Of a stretch of DNA of 64,000 bases, positions 50,734 through 60,056 are shown one piece after another. The notes under the pieces are model-generated. The model was not told the DNA's origin, searched no databases, and saw nothing but the letters and a program-made list of their open reading frames with translations. Made by a program: the position numbers and the translations under genes. The DNA comes from Chitinophaga pinensis (GTDB lineage Bacteria; Bacteroidota; Bacteroidia; B-17B0; Aurantibacillaceae), in the NCBI GenBank assembly GCA_945860225.1, contig CAMAPT010000008.1, positions 61,803-125,802 on the forward strand. The letters run 5' to 3'. How positions within the stretch are numbered: the first letter of the stretch is position 1; the number at the start of each line of letters is the position of its first letter.

Positions 50734-52311
50734 ATGGCTGAAGTAAAACCAGCAGAAGTATCTGCAATTTTAAGACAACAATTATCAGGTTTCAAATCGG
50801 AAGCTGAACTAGAAGAAGTTGGAACCGTATTACAAGTAGGTGATGGTATCGCTCGTATTTACGGATTATCTAAAGTTCAATCAGGTGAATTGATTGAATT
50901 TGAAACGGGTTTACAAGGAATTGTATTAAACCTTGAAGAAGATAACGTTGGTGCGGTATTATTGGGAGTAAGCACTGGGATTAGTGAAGGTTCATCGGTA
51001 AAACGTACTGGCCGCATTGCTTCCATTAAAGTTGGAGAAGGCATGCTAGGACGTGTTATTGATACTTTAGGGAATCCTATAGATGGTAAAGGGCCTATTC
51101 AAGGTACAACTTATGAATTACCATTAGAGCGTAAAGCCCCAGGTGTAATTTATCGTCAACCAGTTACTGAGCCCTTACAAACAGGGATTAAAGCGATTGA
51201 TGCGATGATTCCAATTGGTCGTGGGCAACGTGAATTAATTATTGGTGACCGTCAAACTGGTAAAACTACCGTTGCTTTGGATACCATTATCAATCAAAAA
51301 GAATTTTATGATGCAGGAAAACCTGTATTTTGTATATATGTTGCGGTAGCTCAAAAAGGTTCAACCGTTGCAAACGTTGTTCGTACTTTAGAAGAAAACG
51401 GGGCAATGGCTTACACAGTAGTTGTTGCTGCTAATGCTTCTGATCCTGCTCCAATGCAATTCTATGCTCCATTTGCAGGTGCTGCGGTTGGTGAATTTTT
51501 CAGAGATACTGGTCGTCCTGCATTAATTGTATATGATGATTTATCAAAACAAGCAGTTGCATATCGTGAGGTTTCCTTATTATTACGTCGACCTCCTGGA
51601 CGTGAAGCGTATCCTGGTGACGTTTTCTATTTACATAGTCGTTTATTAGAGCGTGCTGCAAAAATTAATGCCTCTGATGAAATTGCAAAAAACATGAATG
51701 ATTTACCAGAATCGTTAAAACCAATAGTAAAAGGTGGTGGTTCATTAACGGCTTTGCCAATTATTGAAACACAAGCTGGTGACGTTTCTGCTTACATTCC
51801 TACAAACGTAATTTCTATTACTGACGGACAAATTTTCTTAGAGTCTAATTTATTTAATGCTGGTATTCGCCCTGCAATTAACGTAGGTATCTCTGTATCT
51901 CGTGTAGGTGGTAATGCTCAAATTAAATCTATGAAAAAAGTAGCCGGTACTTTAAAATTAGATCAGGCTCAATACCGTGAATTAGAAGCTTTTGCTAAAT
52001 TCGGTTCTGATTTAGATGCTGCTACAAAATCTGTATTAGATAAAGGTGCGCGTAACGTAGAAATCTTAAAACAAGCAAATGCATCACCTCTGCGTGTTGA
52101 ACAACAAATTGCGATTATTTACATCGGAACTAAAAATTTATTACGTCACATTCCAGTAAATAGAGTGAAAGAATTTGAAAAAGAATTTTTAGATGTATTT
52201 GAACGTAAACACAAACAACATCTAGACGCTTTAAAAGCTGGTAAGTTTGATGATAATATTACAGGTGCTTTAGAAGCTACTGCAAAAGAATTATCAGCGA
52301 AATATAATTAA
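50734..52311 (+). CDS. atpA: ATP synthase F1 subunit alpha
   Basis: 525 residues. N-terminal beta barrel, the P-loop [32 protein letters not shown], the Arg-finger region [17 protein letters not shown], and a helical C-terminal domain. It carries the non-catalytic nucleotide sites of F1. The start is a plain ATG with an A-rich, Shine-Dalgarno-free leader. Confidence 0.97.
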   Translation: MAEVKPAEVSAILRQQLSGFKSEAELEEVGTVLQVGDGIARIYGLSKVQSGELIEFETGLQGIVLNLEEDNVGAVLLGVSTGISEGSSVKRTGRIASIKVGEGMLGRVIDTLGNPIDGKGPIQGTTYELPLERKAPGVIYRQPVTEPLQTGIKAIDAMIPIGRGQRELIIGDRQTGKTTVALDTIINQKEFYDAGKPVFCIYVAVAQKGSTVANVVRTLEENGAMAYTVVVAANASDPAPMQFYAPFAGAAVGEFFRDTGRPALIVYDDLSKQAVAYREVSLLLRRPPGREAYPGDVFYLHSRLLERAAKINASDEIAKNMNDLPESLKPIVKGGGSLTALPIIETQAGDVSAYIPTNVISITDGQIFLESNLFNAGIRPAINVGISVSRVGGNAQIKSMKKVAGTLKLDQAQYRELEAFAKFGSDLDAATKSVLDKGARNVEILKQANASPLRVEQQIAIIYIGTKNLLRHIPVNRVKEFEKEFLDVFERKHKQHLDALKAGKFDDNITGALEATAKELSAKYN

Positions 52312-52322
52312 TCTTAGAATTA

Positions 52323-52349
52323 AGAAGTCAGATTAAATATCTGACTTCT
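52323..52349 (+). promoter_or_regulatory. Intercistronic hairpin between atpA and atpG
   Basis: AGAAGTCAGAT (52323-52333) pairs perfectly with ATCTGACTTCT (52339-52349) around five bases, 11 bases after the atpA stop and 16 before atpG. No T-run. Confidence 0.65.
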
Positions 52350-52365
52350 AAAATCTTAAATAAAA

Positions 52366-53247
52366 ATGCCAAATTTAAAAGAAGTAAGAAATAGAATCGT
52401 ATCAGTTGGCTCAACTATGCAGATTACAAGTGCCATGAAAATGGTAAGTGCTGCAAAATTGAAACGTGCGCAAGATGCCATCACGCAGATGCGTCCATAC
52501 GCCAATAAGTTACAGGAAATACTACAAAACGTTAGTTCAAGTTTAGATACTTCTGAAAATGCTTATGCACGTAACACGCCAGCTAAAAATATTTTATTAA
52601 TAGCCATTTCTTCAAATCGCGGTTTAGCAGGTGGTTTCAATGCAAATATTATCAAGAAAACATGGAGCTTGATTAAGAATGATTATCAAGGGGAAAATGT
52701 ATCTGTAATATGCATCGGAAAAAAAGTTAATGACGCATTTAAAAGAACAAATTACGGAATTGTAGGTACTGATTTACCACATAATTTAAATGAAATATTT
52801 GACCGTTTAAATTATGAAAATGTTGCTCCAATTGCTGAAAAAATCATGGAAGCATTTGTAAAAAATGAATTTGACAAGGTTGTTTTAGTTTATAATCAAT
52901 TCAAAAATGCAGCTGTTCAGATTGTTCAGGCAGAACAATTTTTACCAATTGAGTCTGCTACTCCTAACGAAACTTCGGCAACAAGTACTGATTATATTTT
53001 TGAACCAAACAAAGAATTTATTGTTAGCGATTTAATTCCTCGTTCATTAAAAACACAATTCTATAAAGCTTTATTAGACTCATTGGCTTCTGAACATGGG
53101 GCTCGTATGACAGCTATGCATAAGGCTACTGATAACGCAAAAGAAATGTTACGCAACTTAAAAATTAGTTATAATAAAGCTCGTCAAACAGCCATTACAA
53201 CTGAAATCTTAGAAATCGTTGCTGGTGCTGAAGCATTAAACGGTTAA
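52366..53247 (+). CDS. atpG: ATP synthase F1 subunit gamma
   Basis: 293 residues. The rotor shaft: N-terminal helix MPNLKEVRNRIVSVGSTMQI and TSAMKMVSAAKLKRAQ, central SSNRGLAGGFNANIIKK, and C-terminal helix NKARQTAITTEILEIVAGAE. It ends the operon at a strong terminator; catalytic beta and epsilon must be encoded elsewhere. Confidence 0.96.
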   Translation: MPNLKEVRNRIVSVGSTMQITSAMKMVSAAKLKRAQDAITQMRPYANKLQEILQNVSSSLDTSENAYARNTPAKNILLIAISSNRGLAGGFNANIIKKTWSLIKNDYQGENVSVICIGKKVNDAFKRTNYGIVGTDLPHNLNEIFDRLNYENVAPIAEKIMEAFVKNEFDKVVLVYNQFKNAAVQIVQAEQFLPIESATPNETSATSTDYIFEPNKEFIVSDLIPRSLKTQFYKALLDSLASEHGARMTAMHKATDNAKEMLRNLKISYNKARQTAITTEILEIVAGAEALNG

Positions 53248-53265
53248 CATATTTATATCATCTCT

Positions 53266-53300
53266 AAAAGCCTTTGCCTAGTTGCAAAGGCTTTTTTTTT
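53266..53300 (+). terminator. Terminator of the atp operon
   Basis: AAAAGCCTTTGC (53266-53277) pairs with GCAAAGGCTTTT (53284-53295), followed by a T-run. Confidence 0.92.
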
Positions 53301-53423
53301 GAACTTAACTTAACTGCACAATCGAGAGCGACTTAATTGATTATCAAGAGTATAAATTGAATTGTTTTGATTATTTTTGATCGTCTTATTCAAAACTTCT
53401 TAAATTTTTAAAGTATTTACTAT

Positions 53424-55517
53424 ATGTCATTATTTATCAAATCTATTATCTCGTTTTTAATTTTGATAAGCACAACTCAATTGTGTGATGCTCAAATAAA
53501 TACATATTTAAGAAAAGCTGAAAAAGCTATCGAAAAAAATAAAATAGAAGACGCGAAAAATTATTATTTAAGCGCATATAAAATTGACAAAAATAATTTT
53601 GAGGCGAATTTAGGATTAGGTTTTGTGTTATGTGAATTTATGGCAAAATACACCGAAGCTATTCCTTATCTTGAAACAGCATATTATAAAGATCAAACAG
53701 ATACAGTTGCTGATTTATATTATTCGTTAGCAAAATGTTATAATCATCATGGGAAATTCACTAAAGCTTATGAACTATATCAAAAATTAGCCGTAAAAAT
53801 TGCTAATGACCAAGAACAAGATACCTATACAGTACCCGATATTAAAAAAAGAGCCCAAGACTGCTTGTTTGCAAATCAATATAAAGATTCTCTTTTCGAT
53901 AAAAACATTTATGTTGGTAATCTAGGGCCCAAAATCAATACGGATATGCCCGAATACGTTCCTGTAATAAAGGATAATAATGAGTTAATATTTACCTCCA
54001 GAAGAAAAGATTCTGAAAAAGAGAAAAGAAGTAAAGAAGATGATAAATACTTCGAAAACATGTATGTGAGTAAACTTGAAAATGGCAAACCTCAACCCAT
54101 TAAAGAATATGATCTAGGGGGCAATAAACTTCAAACTAATTACTCAAAAAAACATGTCTCTGTGGTTTCATCATCTCATGACGGAAAAACGATGTTTTTA
54201 TTCATCGATAATAATATTTATGAAATAAAAGTAGACGCCGACCAAATTAAAAGAAGCAATGCGCTATCAAAAAATGTTAATATAGATTACTATCAAAATC
54301 ACGCCAGTATAAGTAAGGATGGTAGAGCCATTTTTTTTACAAGTGAAGATGAAAGAGGTTTTGGTGGACTTGATATCTATAAATCATCTAAAGAAGCAGA
54401 TGGAACTTGGGGTATACCCGTTAATTTAGGCTCTAACATCAATACACCATACGACGAAGACTCGCCTTATTTAGCAGATGATGGGAAAACGTTATATTTC
54501 GCTTCTAAAGGCCATCCGGGCTTTGGGAATTACGATATCTATCAAAGTAAACTGATTAATGGAGAATGGTCAGTTCCTGATAATCTAGGACAACCTATCA
54601 ACTCACCCGATCACGATATCTTTTTTGTACAATCTAGCAGATATGCAAATGCTTATTTTTCATCAAATCGTAAAGGTGGATTTGGAGACATGGATATTTA
54701 CAAAATAACTTATTTTAATAAATTCAATCAACAATGCAGAGAAAAACAGAATAACTATATACCGCTTGAAGCCAATTTAATTGACAAAAACTTACAACTT
54801 GTAAATTTTAGAGCCAATATACCTGCACACTTAAATATTATTTCATGCCAATGGAAATTTAATCAAACAATTTTAACAACTGACTCTCTGAATTTCACTC
54901 ACAAGGTCTCCAATACTGAAATTGGAGATTCTATCTATGTAAAAATTATAGCAGGCTGTGATACTTGTTTAGATCCAGTGGTATTATGTAATTTTATTAA
55001 ATACCAAAAACCCAAAGAGCTTTTGGTTTCGAAAACTGATGAATCTCTTGCACAAAAAAATCTCAATATTTCTGAAAACAACCAAAAAACAGATCAAATT
55101 ATTTACGATGCAGATTTAAAAGTATCATACTTGAAAAAATCACAAATCGATTCTTTAAAATTAGATTTGAGTCCTATTTACTTTACTTATAATCAATCGA
55201 ATATATCTAAAGAATCTACATCTATTCTTAACAAAAACTTAAAAATTTTATCTAAGCATCCAGAGCTATCCATTTTAATTTATGGTTTCGCTGATAGTAG
55301 AGGTTCTGATAAACATAATTTAAAATTATCTGAACAACGTGCGCTTAAAATCAAATCTTATTTGTTACAGCATGGACTAAAATCAACTCAAATCAAAAAC
55401 GTAACTGGTAAAGGTGAAACTTCTATTTTAAATCACTGCAAAGAGGGTGTAATATGCAACGAAACAGAACATGCACAAAATCGTCGTGTTGAGATAGTTG
55501 TCATCGAAAATAAATAA
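53424..55517 (+). CDS. PorE-like protein: TPR, beta-propeller and OmpA domain
   Basis: 697 residues. Signal peptide to TTQLCDA; TPR helices at 25-130 (YLRKAEKAIEKNKIEDAKNY); PD40-type propeller blades at 165-440 (ELIFTSRRKDSEKE, AIFFTSEDERGFGGLDIYKS, TLYFASKGHPGFGNYDIYQS, AYFSSNRKGGFGDMDIYKI); an Ig-like stretch near 450-535; and an OmpA-like peptidoglycan-binding domain at 580-697 with FADSRGSDKHNLKLSEQRAL and AQNRRVEIVVI. T9SS component PorE has TPR, propeller, a CRD and OmpA; here the third domain is not a clear CRD, so this may be a paralog. Likely periplasmic, bound to peptidoglycan. Confidence 0.8.
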   Translation: MSLFIKSIISFLILISTTQLCDAQINTYLRKAEKAIEKNKIEDAKNYYLSAYKIDKNNFEANLGLGFVLCEFMAKYTEAIPYLETAYYKDQTDTVADLYYSLAKCYNHHGKFTKAYELYQKLAVKIANDQEQDTYTVPDIKKRAQDCLFANQYKDSLFDKNIYVGNLGPKINTDMPEYVPVIKDNNELIFTSRRKDSEKEKRSKEDDKYFENMYVSKLENGKPQPIKEYDLGGNKLQTNYSKKHVSVVSSSHDGKTMFLFIDNNIYEIKVDADQIKRSNALSKNVNIDYYQNHASISKDGRAIFFTSEDERGFGGLDIYKSSKEADGTWGIPVNLGSNINTPYDEDSPYLADDGKTLYFASKGHPGFGNYDIYQSKLINGEWSVPDNLGQPINSPDHDIFFVQSSRYANAYFSSNRKGGFGDMDIYKITYFNKFNQQCREKQNNYIPLEANLIDKNLQLVNFRANIPAHLNIISCQWKFNQTILTTDSLNFTHKVSNTEIGDSIYVKIIAGCDTCLDPVVLCNFIKYQKPKELLVSKTDESLAQKNLNISENNQKTDQIIYDADLKVSYLKKSQIDSLKLDLSPIYFTYNQSNISKESTSILNKNLKILSKHPELSILIYGFADSRGSDKHNLKLSEQRALKIKSYLLQHGLKSTQIKNVTGKGETSILNHCKEGVICNETEHAQNRRVEIVVIENK

Positions 55518-55660
55518 TGAAATTTTAATGATTTTTCAATAAGATAATACTCATTTTTTTGCTAATTCTTATAGGTTATTATATATTTATATCGTTGTAA
55601 GCGCGCACAACAGAGTTTAAATAATAAGCCTAGCGCCAAGGCATATAAAAAATTATCACT

Positions 55661-55903
55661 ATGAAAAAAGTATTTTTAACTGTAGCAGTAGCTCTTTTAG
55701 CAGGATCTTTAACTACTTTAAATGCTCAAGTTGAGCCAGCTAAAAAAGGTGCAGAATCTAAAGACGCTCACAAAGGAGAACACAAAGGTGAGCATAAGGG
55801 AGACCACAAAGAAGAGCATAAAGGTGAGCACAAAGGCGAGCATAAAGGAGAACACAAGGGTGAGCATAAAGGAGAACACAAAGGCGAGCACAAACCTCAC
55901 TAA
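55661..55903 (+). CDS. Tiny exported protein with HKGE tetrapeptide repeats
   Basis: 80 residues. A clean signal peptide (KKVFLTVAVALLAGSLTTLNA) is followed by a short linker and eleven tetrads: ten of the form HKGE (one HKGD, one HKEE) and a final HKPH, about 12 His in 44 residues. The signal peptide and repeat frame agree and a terminator follows, so this is a real gene. Regular His with Lys/Glu suggests metal or polyanion binding, or pH-sensitive behaviour. No family is recognised. Other frames through the repeat are shadows. Confidence 0.7.
   Translation: MKKVFLTVAVALLAGSLTTLNAQVEPAKKGAESKDAHKGEHKGEHKGDHKEEHKGEHKGEHKGEHKGEHKGEHKGEHKPH
55769..55900 (+). repeat. 12 bp coding tandem repeat (11 units)
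   Basis: Eleven 12-mers of the type CACAAAGGNGAN / CATAAAGGNGAN encode the HKGE repeats. Units alternate CAC and CAT in several places, pointing to growth by 24 bp duplication; copy number probably varies between strains. Confidence 0.9.
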
Positions 55904-55950
55904 TAAAATTAGTATTTAGAACATTTTTAATTCTAAATATTTTAAATAAA

Positions 55951-55986
55951 AACAGGCAAATCAATCAAGACTTGCCTGTTTTTTTA
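55951..55986 (+). terminator. Terminator after the HKGE gene
   Basis: AACAGGCAA (55951-55959) pairs with TTGCCTGTT (55972-55980), followed by a T-run; also faces the convergent DUF4286 gene. Confidence 0.88.
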
Positions 55987-56003
55987 TTTTATATAAAAAC
56001 AAT

Positions 56004-56303
56004 TTATACAATTTCTAATAATGTTCTAAAAGCCACATACTTGCCTTCATAGCGTTGGGTATGTTCCACCTGCAATCGAGGGCCATCATGTTTTTGATAT
56101 GCTTCGATGTCTGCCATCGATTCAAAGGTATATTGTATAGAGAAAGTTTCACCTTCATCATTCACGTTCAATACCTTGCATATTTTATTTTCTTTAAAAT
56201 ACCCTGTTTTTAATACATCAGGTATATGAATAGTTTTCATCCATTGTAGCCACTCCTGAGCTATTTGTTTATCTATACTTACAGTTACGTTGTATATATA
56301 CAT
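56004..56303 (-). CDS. DUF4286 family protein
   Basis: 99 residues. The pattern YIYNVTVSIDKQIAQEWLQW, MKTIHIPDVLKTGYF, FSIQYTFESMADIEAYQKHD and LQVEHTQRYEGKYVAFRTLL is that of the DUF4286 family, a small ferredoxin-like (dimeric alpha/beta barrel) fold common in Bacteroidota. No activity is known. It lies 30 bp downstream of the TPR gene on the same strand and could be the last gene of that unit. Confidence 0.85.
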   Translation of the reverse strand: MYIYNVTVSIDKQIAQEWLQWMKTIHIPDVLKTGYFKENKICKVLNVNDEGETFSIQYTFESMADIEAYQKHDGPRLQVEHTQRYEGKYVAFRTLLEIV

Positions 56304-56333
56304 AGTTAAATTGTTTTAAAAATTATCAATATT

Positions 56334-58178
56334 TTAATTCACTGTATCACCTCTTAATTCCCGAAAACGTTTTCGTGCTTCCACCACGTAAATACTTCCT
56401 GGGTATTTTACCATTAAATCGGTGTATAATTGTTTGGCTTTTTCTTTATCACTCAAATAACGTTCATATACTTCTGCTTCCTTAAACAAAGCGTCGTCTC
56501 CATATAATTCATTAGGGTAAAATTCTACAATATTTTCATACATTTTTACAGCTTCAGCATATAAATTCATGCGTTTATAAATTTCTGCTTTTTTATAATA
56601 AATGTCATCTCCTAATGTGTGTTCGTTGAATAATGTGTTAATACTGTCGAGGCGAGCTATTGCCTGCTGATTCTGATGTTGCATCATTAATAATTCAGCA
56701 GAAGCAAACATGCTTAAGGGTGCAGTGTTAGTATCAACTCCTATGGCATCTGTTATCACTAAAGATAAATCTAATGCATCATTAGCAATTGTTTTGCTGG
56801 TTGCTCCTTTAAGTACATCGCATTGCGATTTTGCCCATTTAAAATCAGAGGCATAATAACTTAATTTGGCGTTTTTAAATTTAGCTGCCTGACCAACTAC
56901 CTCGTATTTAAAATCTTTTTCCACCTGAGAATACAATAAAGATGCATCCCAAATATTACCAATCAACAAATACATATCCGCTAAATCTAATTTTATTTCA
57001 GCTATTTCATTTTTATCAAAAGCATATTGCGTGGTTATATCTTCCAATAACTGAACTGCTTCCTGAGGTTTATTTAAAAAATAGGCTTTTAACAAAGCTG
57101 ATTTTTTAATAAGGGGTAAGGTTAAATTACTTATACCAAATTCTTTAATCACCATTTCTAAATTGGTTTCTAAAGCCAACAGATTGGTTAATGAAGGGTT
57201 GGCAAGATGAGTGAGTTGTAAATATCCTGCATTTAATCGTTCTATTTTTGCAATATCATAGTAAGGATTATTTTTTCCTTTACTCAAAATATATTGATAA
57301 CATTTTTCGGCTACTTCATAATTTTCATGATCAATACATAGCTGAGCTAACTCCATGAGTCTTGTCCCATCTAGCTTCTGACGTTTGTCTAAAGCTTTAC
57401 TTTGAATAAATGAACCTTCAAAATCTTTTTGCTGATTAAGTAAAAAAATTAAAAATTCTGAAAATATCGTTTTGTCGGGCTGTTGCTGAATACGTTTTAT
57501 TAATTCCTGTTTTAATATAGGATTATTAAATCCTCCGTTTCTATCATCATAACCCAATGATTGCTGAAGATTAGTTTGGGCTGTGTAAATTTCGCTTTCT
57601 CTAAATTCAATCGCATCCAAATACTCATTTACCATTGCCTTTAGGTCTCCCTTTTTTTTATATAAATCTGCTATTTCATAATAATAAGGATATATTTCAA
57701 AAGTTGCTTTGCGACCTTTTTTATATACGTCTATAGCGTAATCATACAACTCCATTTCTTCAAAAGCGTGAGCGAGTGTAAATACATTGTTTTGTTCAGG
57801 TATAAGGCTTTTAATGGCTTTTTCGTATTGTTCTTTTCCCTTTTCAGGATTTTCCATTAATAGGTAAACTCTACCGAGTTTTACATATAACTGCGAATTA
57901 GAGGCATTTCTTTTAATTTGTTTTTTAGTAATTTTCTCTGCTGTTTTATAATCTTTTACTTCGATAAGAGCATTGTAATAATAATTGAAGTAAACATCGG
58001 GCAATTTGTCAAATAATTTATCAAAATAGGTAATTGCTTTATCGTATTGTTTTTGTTCATAAAACTGAATAGCCAATTTATCATCCATGTTTCGCTGAGC
58101 TCTCAAGCTAACAAAACCTAAGAAAAACAAGATGGCTATAAAAAAATGTGTTTTCAAATTATTTAATTTCAGGCACAA
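56334..58178 (-). CDS. Exported TPR-repeat protein
   Basis: 614 residues. Signal peptide FFIAILFFLGFVSLRA, then TPR units over nearly the whole length: DKLAIQFYEQKQYDKAITYF, SQLYVKLGRVYLLMENPEKG, PYYYEIADLYKKKGDLKAMV, and at the C-terminus YYKKAEIYKRMNLYAEAVKM and DDALFKEAEVYERYLSDKEK. The late repeats resemble the outer-membrane-assembly BamD/YbgF type in spacing. It is a scaffold for unknown partners in the periplasm. It overlaps the upstream lipoprotein gene by 20 bases, so the two are translated together. Confidence 0.8.
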   Translation of the reverse strand: MCLKLNNLKTHFFIAILFFLGFVSLRAQRNMDDKLAIQFYEQKQYDKAITYFDKLFDKLPDVYFNYYYNALIEVKDYKTAEKITKKQIKRNASNSQLYVKLGRVYLLMENPEKGKEQYEKAIKSLIPEQNNVFTLAHAFEEMELYDYAIDVYKKGRKATFEIYPYYYEIADLYKKKGDLKAMVNEYLDAIEFRESEIYTAQTNLQQSLGYDDRNGGFNNPILKQELIKRIQQQPDKTIFSEFLIFLLNQQKDFEGSFIQSKALDKRQKLDGTRLMELAQLCIDHENYEVAEKCYQYILSKGKNNPYYDIAKIERLNAGYLQLTHLANPSLTNLLALETNLEMVIKEFGISNLTLPLIKKSALLKAYFLNKPQEAVQLLEDITTQYAFDKNEIAEIKLDLADMYLLIGNIWDASLLYSQVEKDFKYEVVGQAAKFKNAKLSYYASDFKWAKSQCDVLKGATSKTIANDALDLSLVITDAIGVDTNTAPLSMFASAELLMMQHQNQQAIARLDSINTLFNEHTLGDDIYYKKAEIYKRMNLYAEAVKMYENIVEFYPNELYGDDALFKEAEVYERYLSDKEKAKQLYTDLMVKYPGSIYVVEARKRFRELRGDTVN

Positions 58179-58752
58179 TTAACTCTGGCAGAACGCCTCC
58201 ATTCAATGTTTTAAGGAAAGCTTCGCACACAGGAACCGATTGATTAAAAACTTCTAAATGATTACGTAAATTTTCTGTATTCCCTTTTAATTCATCAATC
58301 ATTTGTTCTGCGTGTTTTTTTTCCTGACTAATGAATTCCAATGCTTCATCTTCTTCAAGCGTTTCGTGTTTTATATCATTAGATAAATTGAGTAATTGAT
58401 TAATAGAGATGTTAGCATCATTTATCCAATAACTTCTATATAACAAATAATCTCTGAGACCTTTTTCTACCGAATGCATTTTTTGCAAATTTTCTGCTAC
58501 AGTTTTAGACACTGTATCCTTTAAATGCGTATTAACATATACCGAATACGTATATTGTTTGGAATAAGCTTTAAAACAGACCGCACTATCTATGGTTTTA
58601 AACTGATCAACCGACTGTTCTAAAACAACTTTGAGGCTATCTAATTCTTTGACGTACTTATCATACGTAAACGAACCTCTGCAATTCGAAAAGCAAAAAG
58701 CTATGATTAATAAAATAGTTGAAAGAAAGATAGTTCTCACAAATGATGTCAA
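58159..58752 (-). CDS. Probable lipoprotein, helical, unknown function
   Basis: 197 residues. N-terminal signal ending in a lipobox-like AFCFSNC (Cys 24) followed by RGS, so probably lipid-anchored. The rest is predicted helical and Glu/Lys rich (YVKELDSLKVVLEQSVDQFK, EALEFISQEKKHAEQMIDEL). No domain recognised. Coupled to the TPR gene downstream; the pair may work together at the outer membrane. Confidence 0.65.
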   Translation of the reverse strand: MTSFVRTIFLSTILLIIAFCFSNCRGSFTYDKYVKELDSLKVVLEQSVDQFKTIDSAVCFKAYSKQYTYSVYVNTHLKDTVSKTVAENLQKMHSVEKGLRDYLLYRSYWINDANISINQLLNLSNDIKHETLEEDEALEFISQEKKHAEQMIDELKGNTENLRNHLEVFNQSVPVCEAFLKTLNGGVLPELIVPEIK

Positions 58753-58856
58753 TAAGAACCAAATTTAAGTTTAATTGATTAATAACAAAAAAGAATATAG
58801 GCCATTTAATCTTAAAAAAAGATAACTGAAACCAATCTATTTTTTAAAATAGAATT

Positions 58857-59744
58857 TTAATTCTTTTTGCCCGAATTCAGCAATTTAAATAATTCTTCTA
58901 ATTTTGGAGAAAGTACAATTTCAGTTCTTCTGTTTTTAGCTCTTCCTTCCGGTGTATCGTTATTTGCCACAGGAAAATGTTCTCCTTTTCCTGAAGCAGT
59001 GACTCTTTTTGGCTCCACATTAAATTCATCGCAAATCATCCTTACAATATTTGTGGAACGAGCAACACTTAAATCCCAATTGTCTTTATAAATGGCTGTT
59101 TTAATAGGTACATTATCGGTATGTCCCTCTATTGCAATATCAATTTCAGGGTTTTTATTCAACACTTCCGACAATTTCTTGATAGCATCCTTGCCTTTAT
59201 CTTCTACAGTTGCATTTCCTGATTTAAATAATAATTTATCGGAAATAGAGACGTACACCTTGCCGTTTTTCATTTCGACCATAAACTCATCCGATTTAAA
59301 TCCTAATAAAGCGTTTTTAACAGTATTATTAAGTGCATTTAAGATAGAATCTTGTTTTTTTAATAACGATTGTAACTCTTTTAATTGTTTATCTTTTTCT
59401 TTCAAATCTTTTTCGCGTTGGGAAAGCTCCGATAACTTGTTTTCCAAAGATGAATTTAATTCGGAAACTTTTTTATCACTTGAACTCATTAAATATTTAT
59501 AGGAAGCGTTCAATTTATTATATTCTACCAATAGTGAATCATACTTCCTGTTTTTTGACTTAATGATGGTATGCAAATCAAGGGTATCTTTTTTTAGATT
59601 TTTATTCTCTGCCAATAACTGATCTCTTTCTGCAAGACATTTCTTATAACGTTTTGACCAAAAAAATTTTTGAAACTCACTTTGCGCCTCAACGGTTCCT
59701 ATTATAAATACTATGCTTACAACAAGTAAAACTATTTTTTTCAT
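58857..59744 (-). CDS. OmpA-family protein with coiled coil
   Basis: 295 residues. A signal peptide (KKIVLLVVSIVFIIGTVEA) is followed by a coiled coil at 35-140 and an OmpA/MotB-type peptidoglycan-binding domain at 165-285: YVSISDKLLFKSGNATVEDK, IDIAIEGHTDNVPIKTA, NWDLSVARSTNIVRMI, GRAKNRRTEIVL. It would tie an outer-membrane or periplasmic complex to the wall. Separate transcript from the TPR pair (104 bp gap). Confidence 0.9.
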   Translation of the reverse strand: MKKIVLLVVSIVFIIGTVEAQSEFQKFFWSKRYKKCLAERDQLLAENKNLKKDTLDLHTIIKSKNRKYDSLLVEYNKLNASYKYLMSSSDKKVSELNSSLENKLSELSQREKDLKEKDKQLKELQSLLKKQDSILNALNNTVKNALLGFKSDEFMVEMKNGKVYVSISDKLLFKSGNATVEDKGKDAIKKLSEVLNKNPEIDIAIEGHTDNVPIKTAIYKDNWDLSVARSTNIVRMICDEFNVEPKRVTASGKGEHFPVANNDTPEGRAKNRRTEIVLSPKLEELFKLLNSGKKN

Positions 59745-60056
59745 TTTATATTAATTATATTCTGATGGGTAATATGTCAGAATCAAATAAAAAGATGATT
59801 CAGCATAAATTTAACGGCTTGCTGAATTATAAATTATGTTTTTTATACCCTTTATAAACTTTCGCTTGTGAACAAATACAGCATCGAACAGCGACTATAT
59901 TTTATAAAAAGACCTGTTTGAAAATCGATTCAAAACTTGATTTAAACTGTCTTTTTATAATTGAAAAACCTGGCAATTATTTTAAACAATAATTTGTTCA
60001 ACGACTTAATATATTTAAATTTGGCCAACTTTTTTTAACCAATTAAACCCCAAAAT
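59745..60056. other. Divergent regulatory gap between ompA-like gene and icd
   Basis: 312 bp without coding sequence. It holds a dyad ATTCTGA (59759-59765) / TCAGAAT (59777-59783) in the presumed leader of the OmpA-like gene and, on the other side, a near-ideal icd promoter (59993-60023). The middle is AT-rich with no further feature seen. Confidence 0.6.
59993..60023 (+). promoter_or_regulatory. icd promoter (full Bacteroidota consensus)
   Basis: TTTG at 59993-59996, 19 bases, TAAATTTG at 60016-60023: an exact match to TTTG-N19-TAnnTTTG, 33 bases before the ATG. Confidence 0.75.

Noticed and set aside
55718..55964. Other open frames on both strands through the HKGE repeat
   Set aside because: They are frame shadows of a 12 bp tandem repeat; only the + frame starting at 55661 has a signal peptide and correct stop before a terminator.
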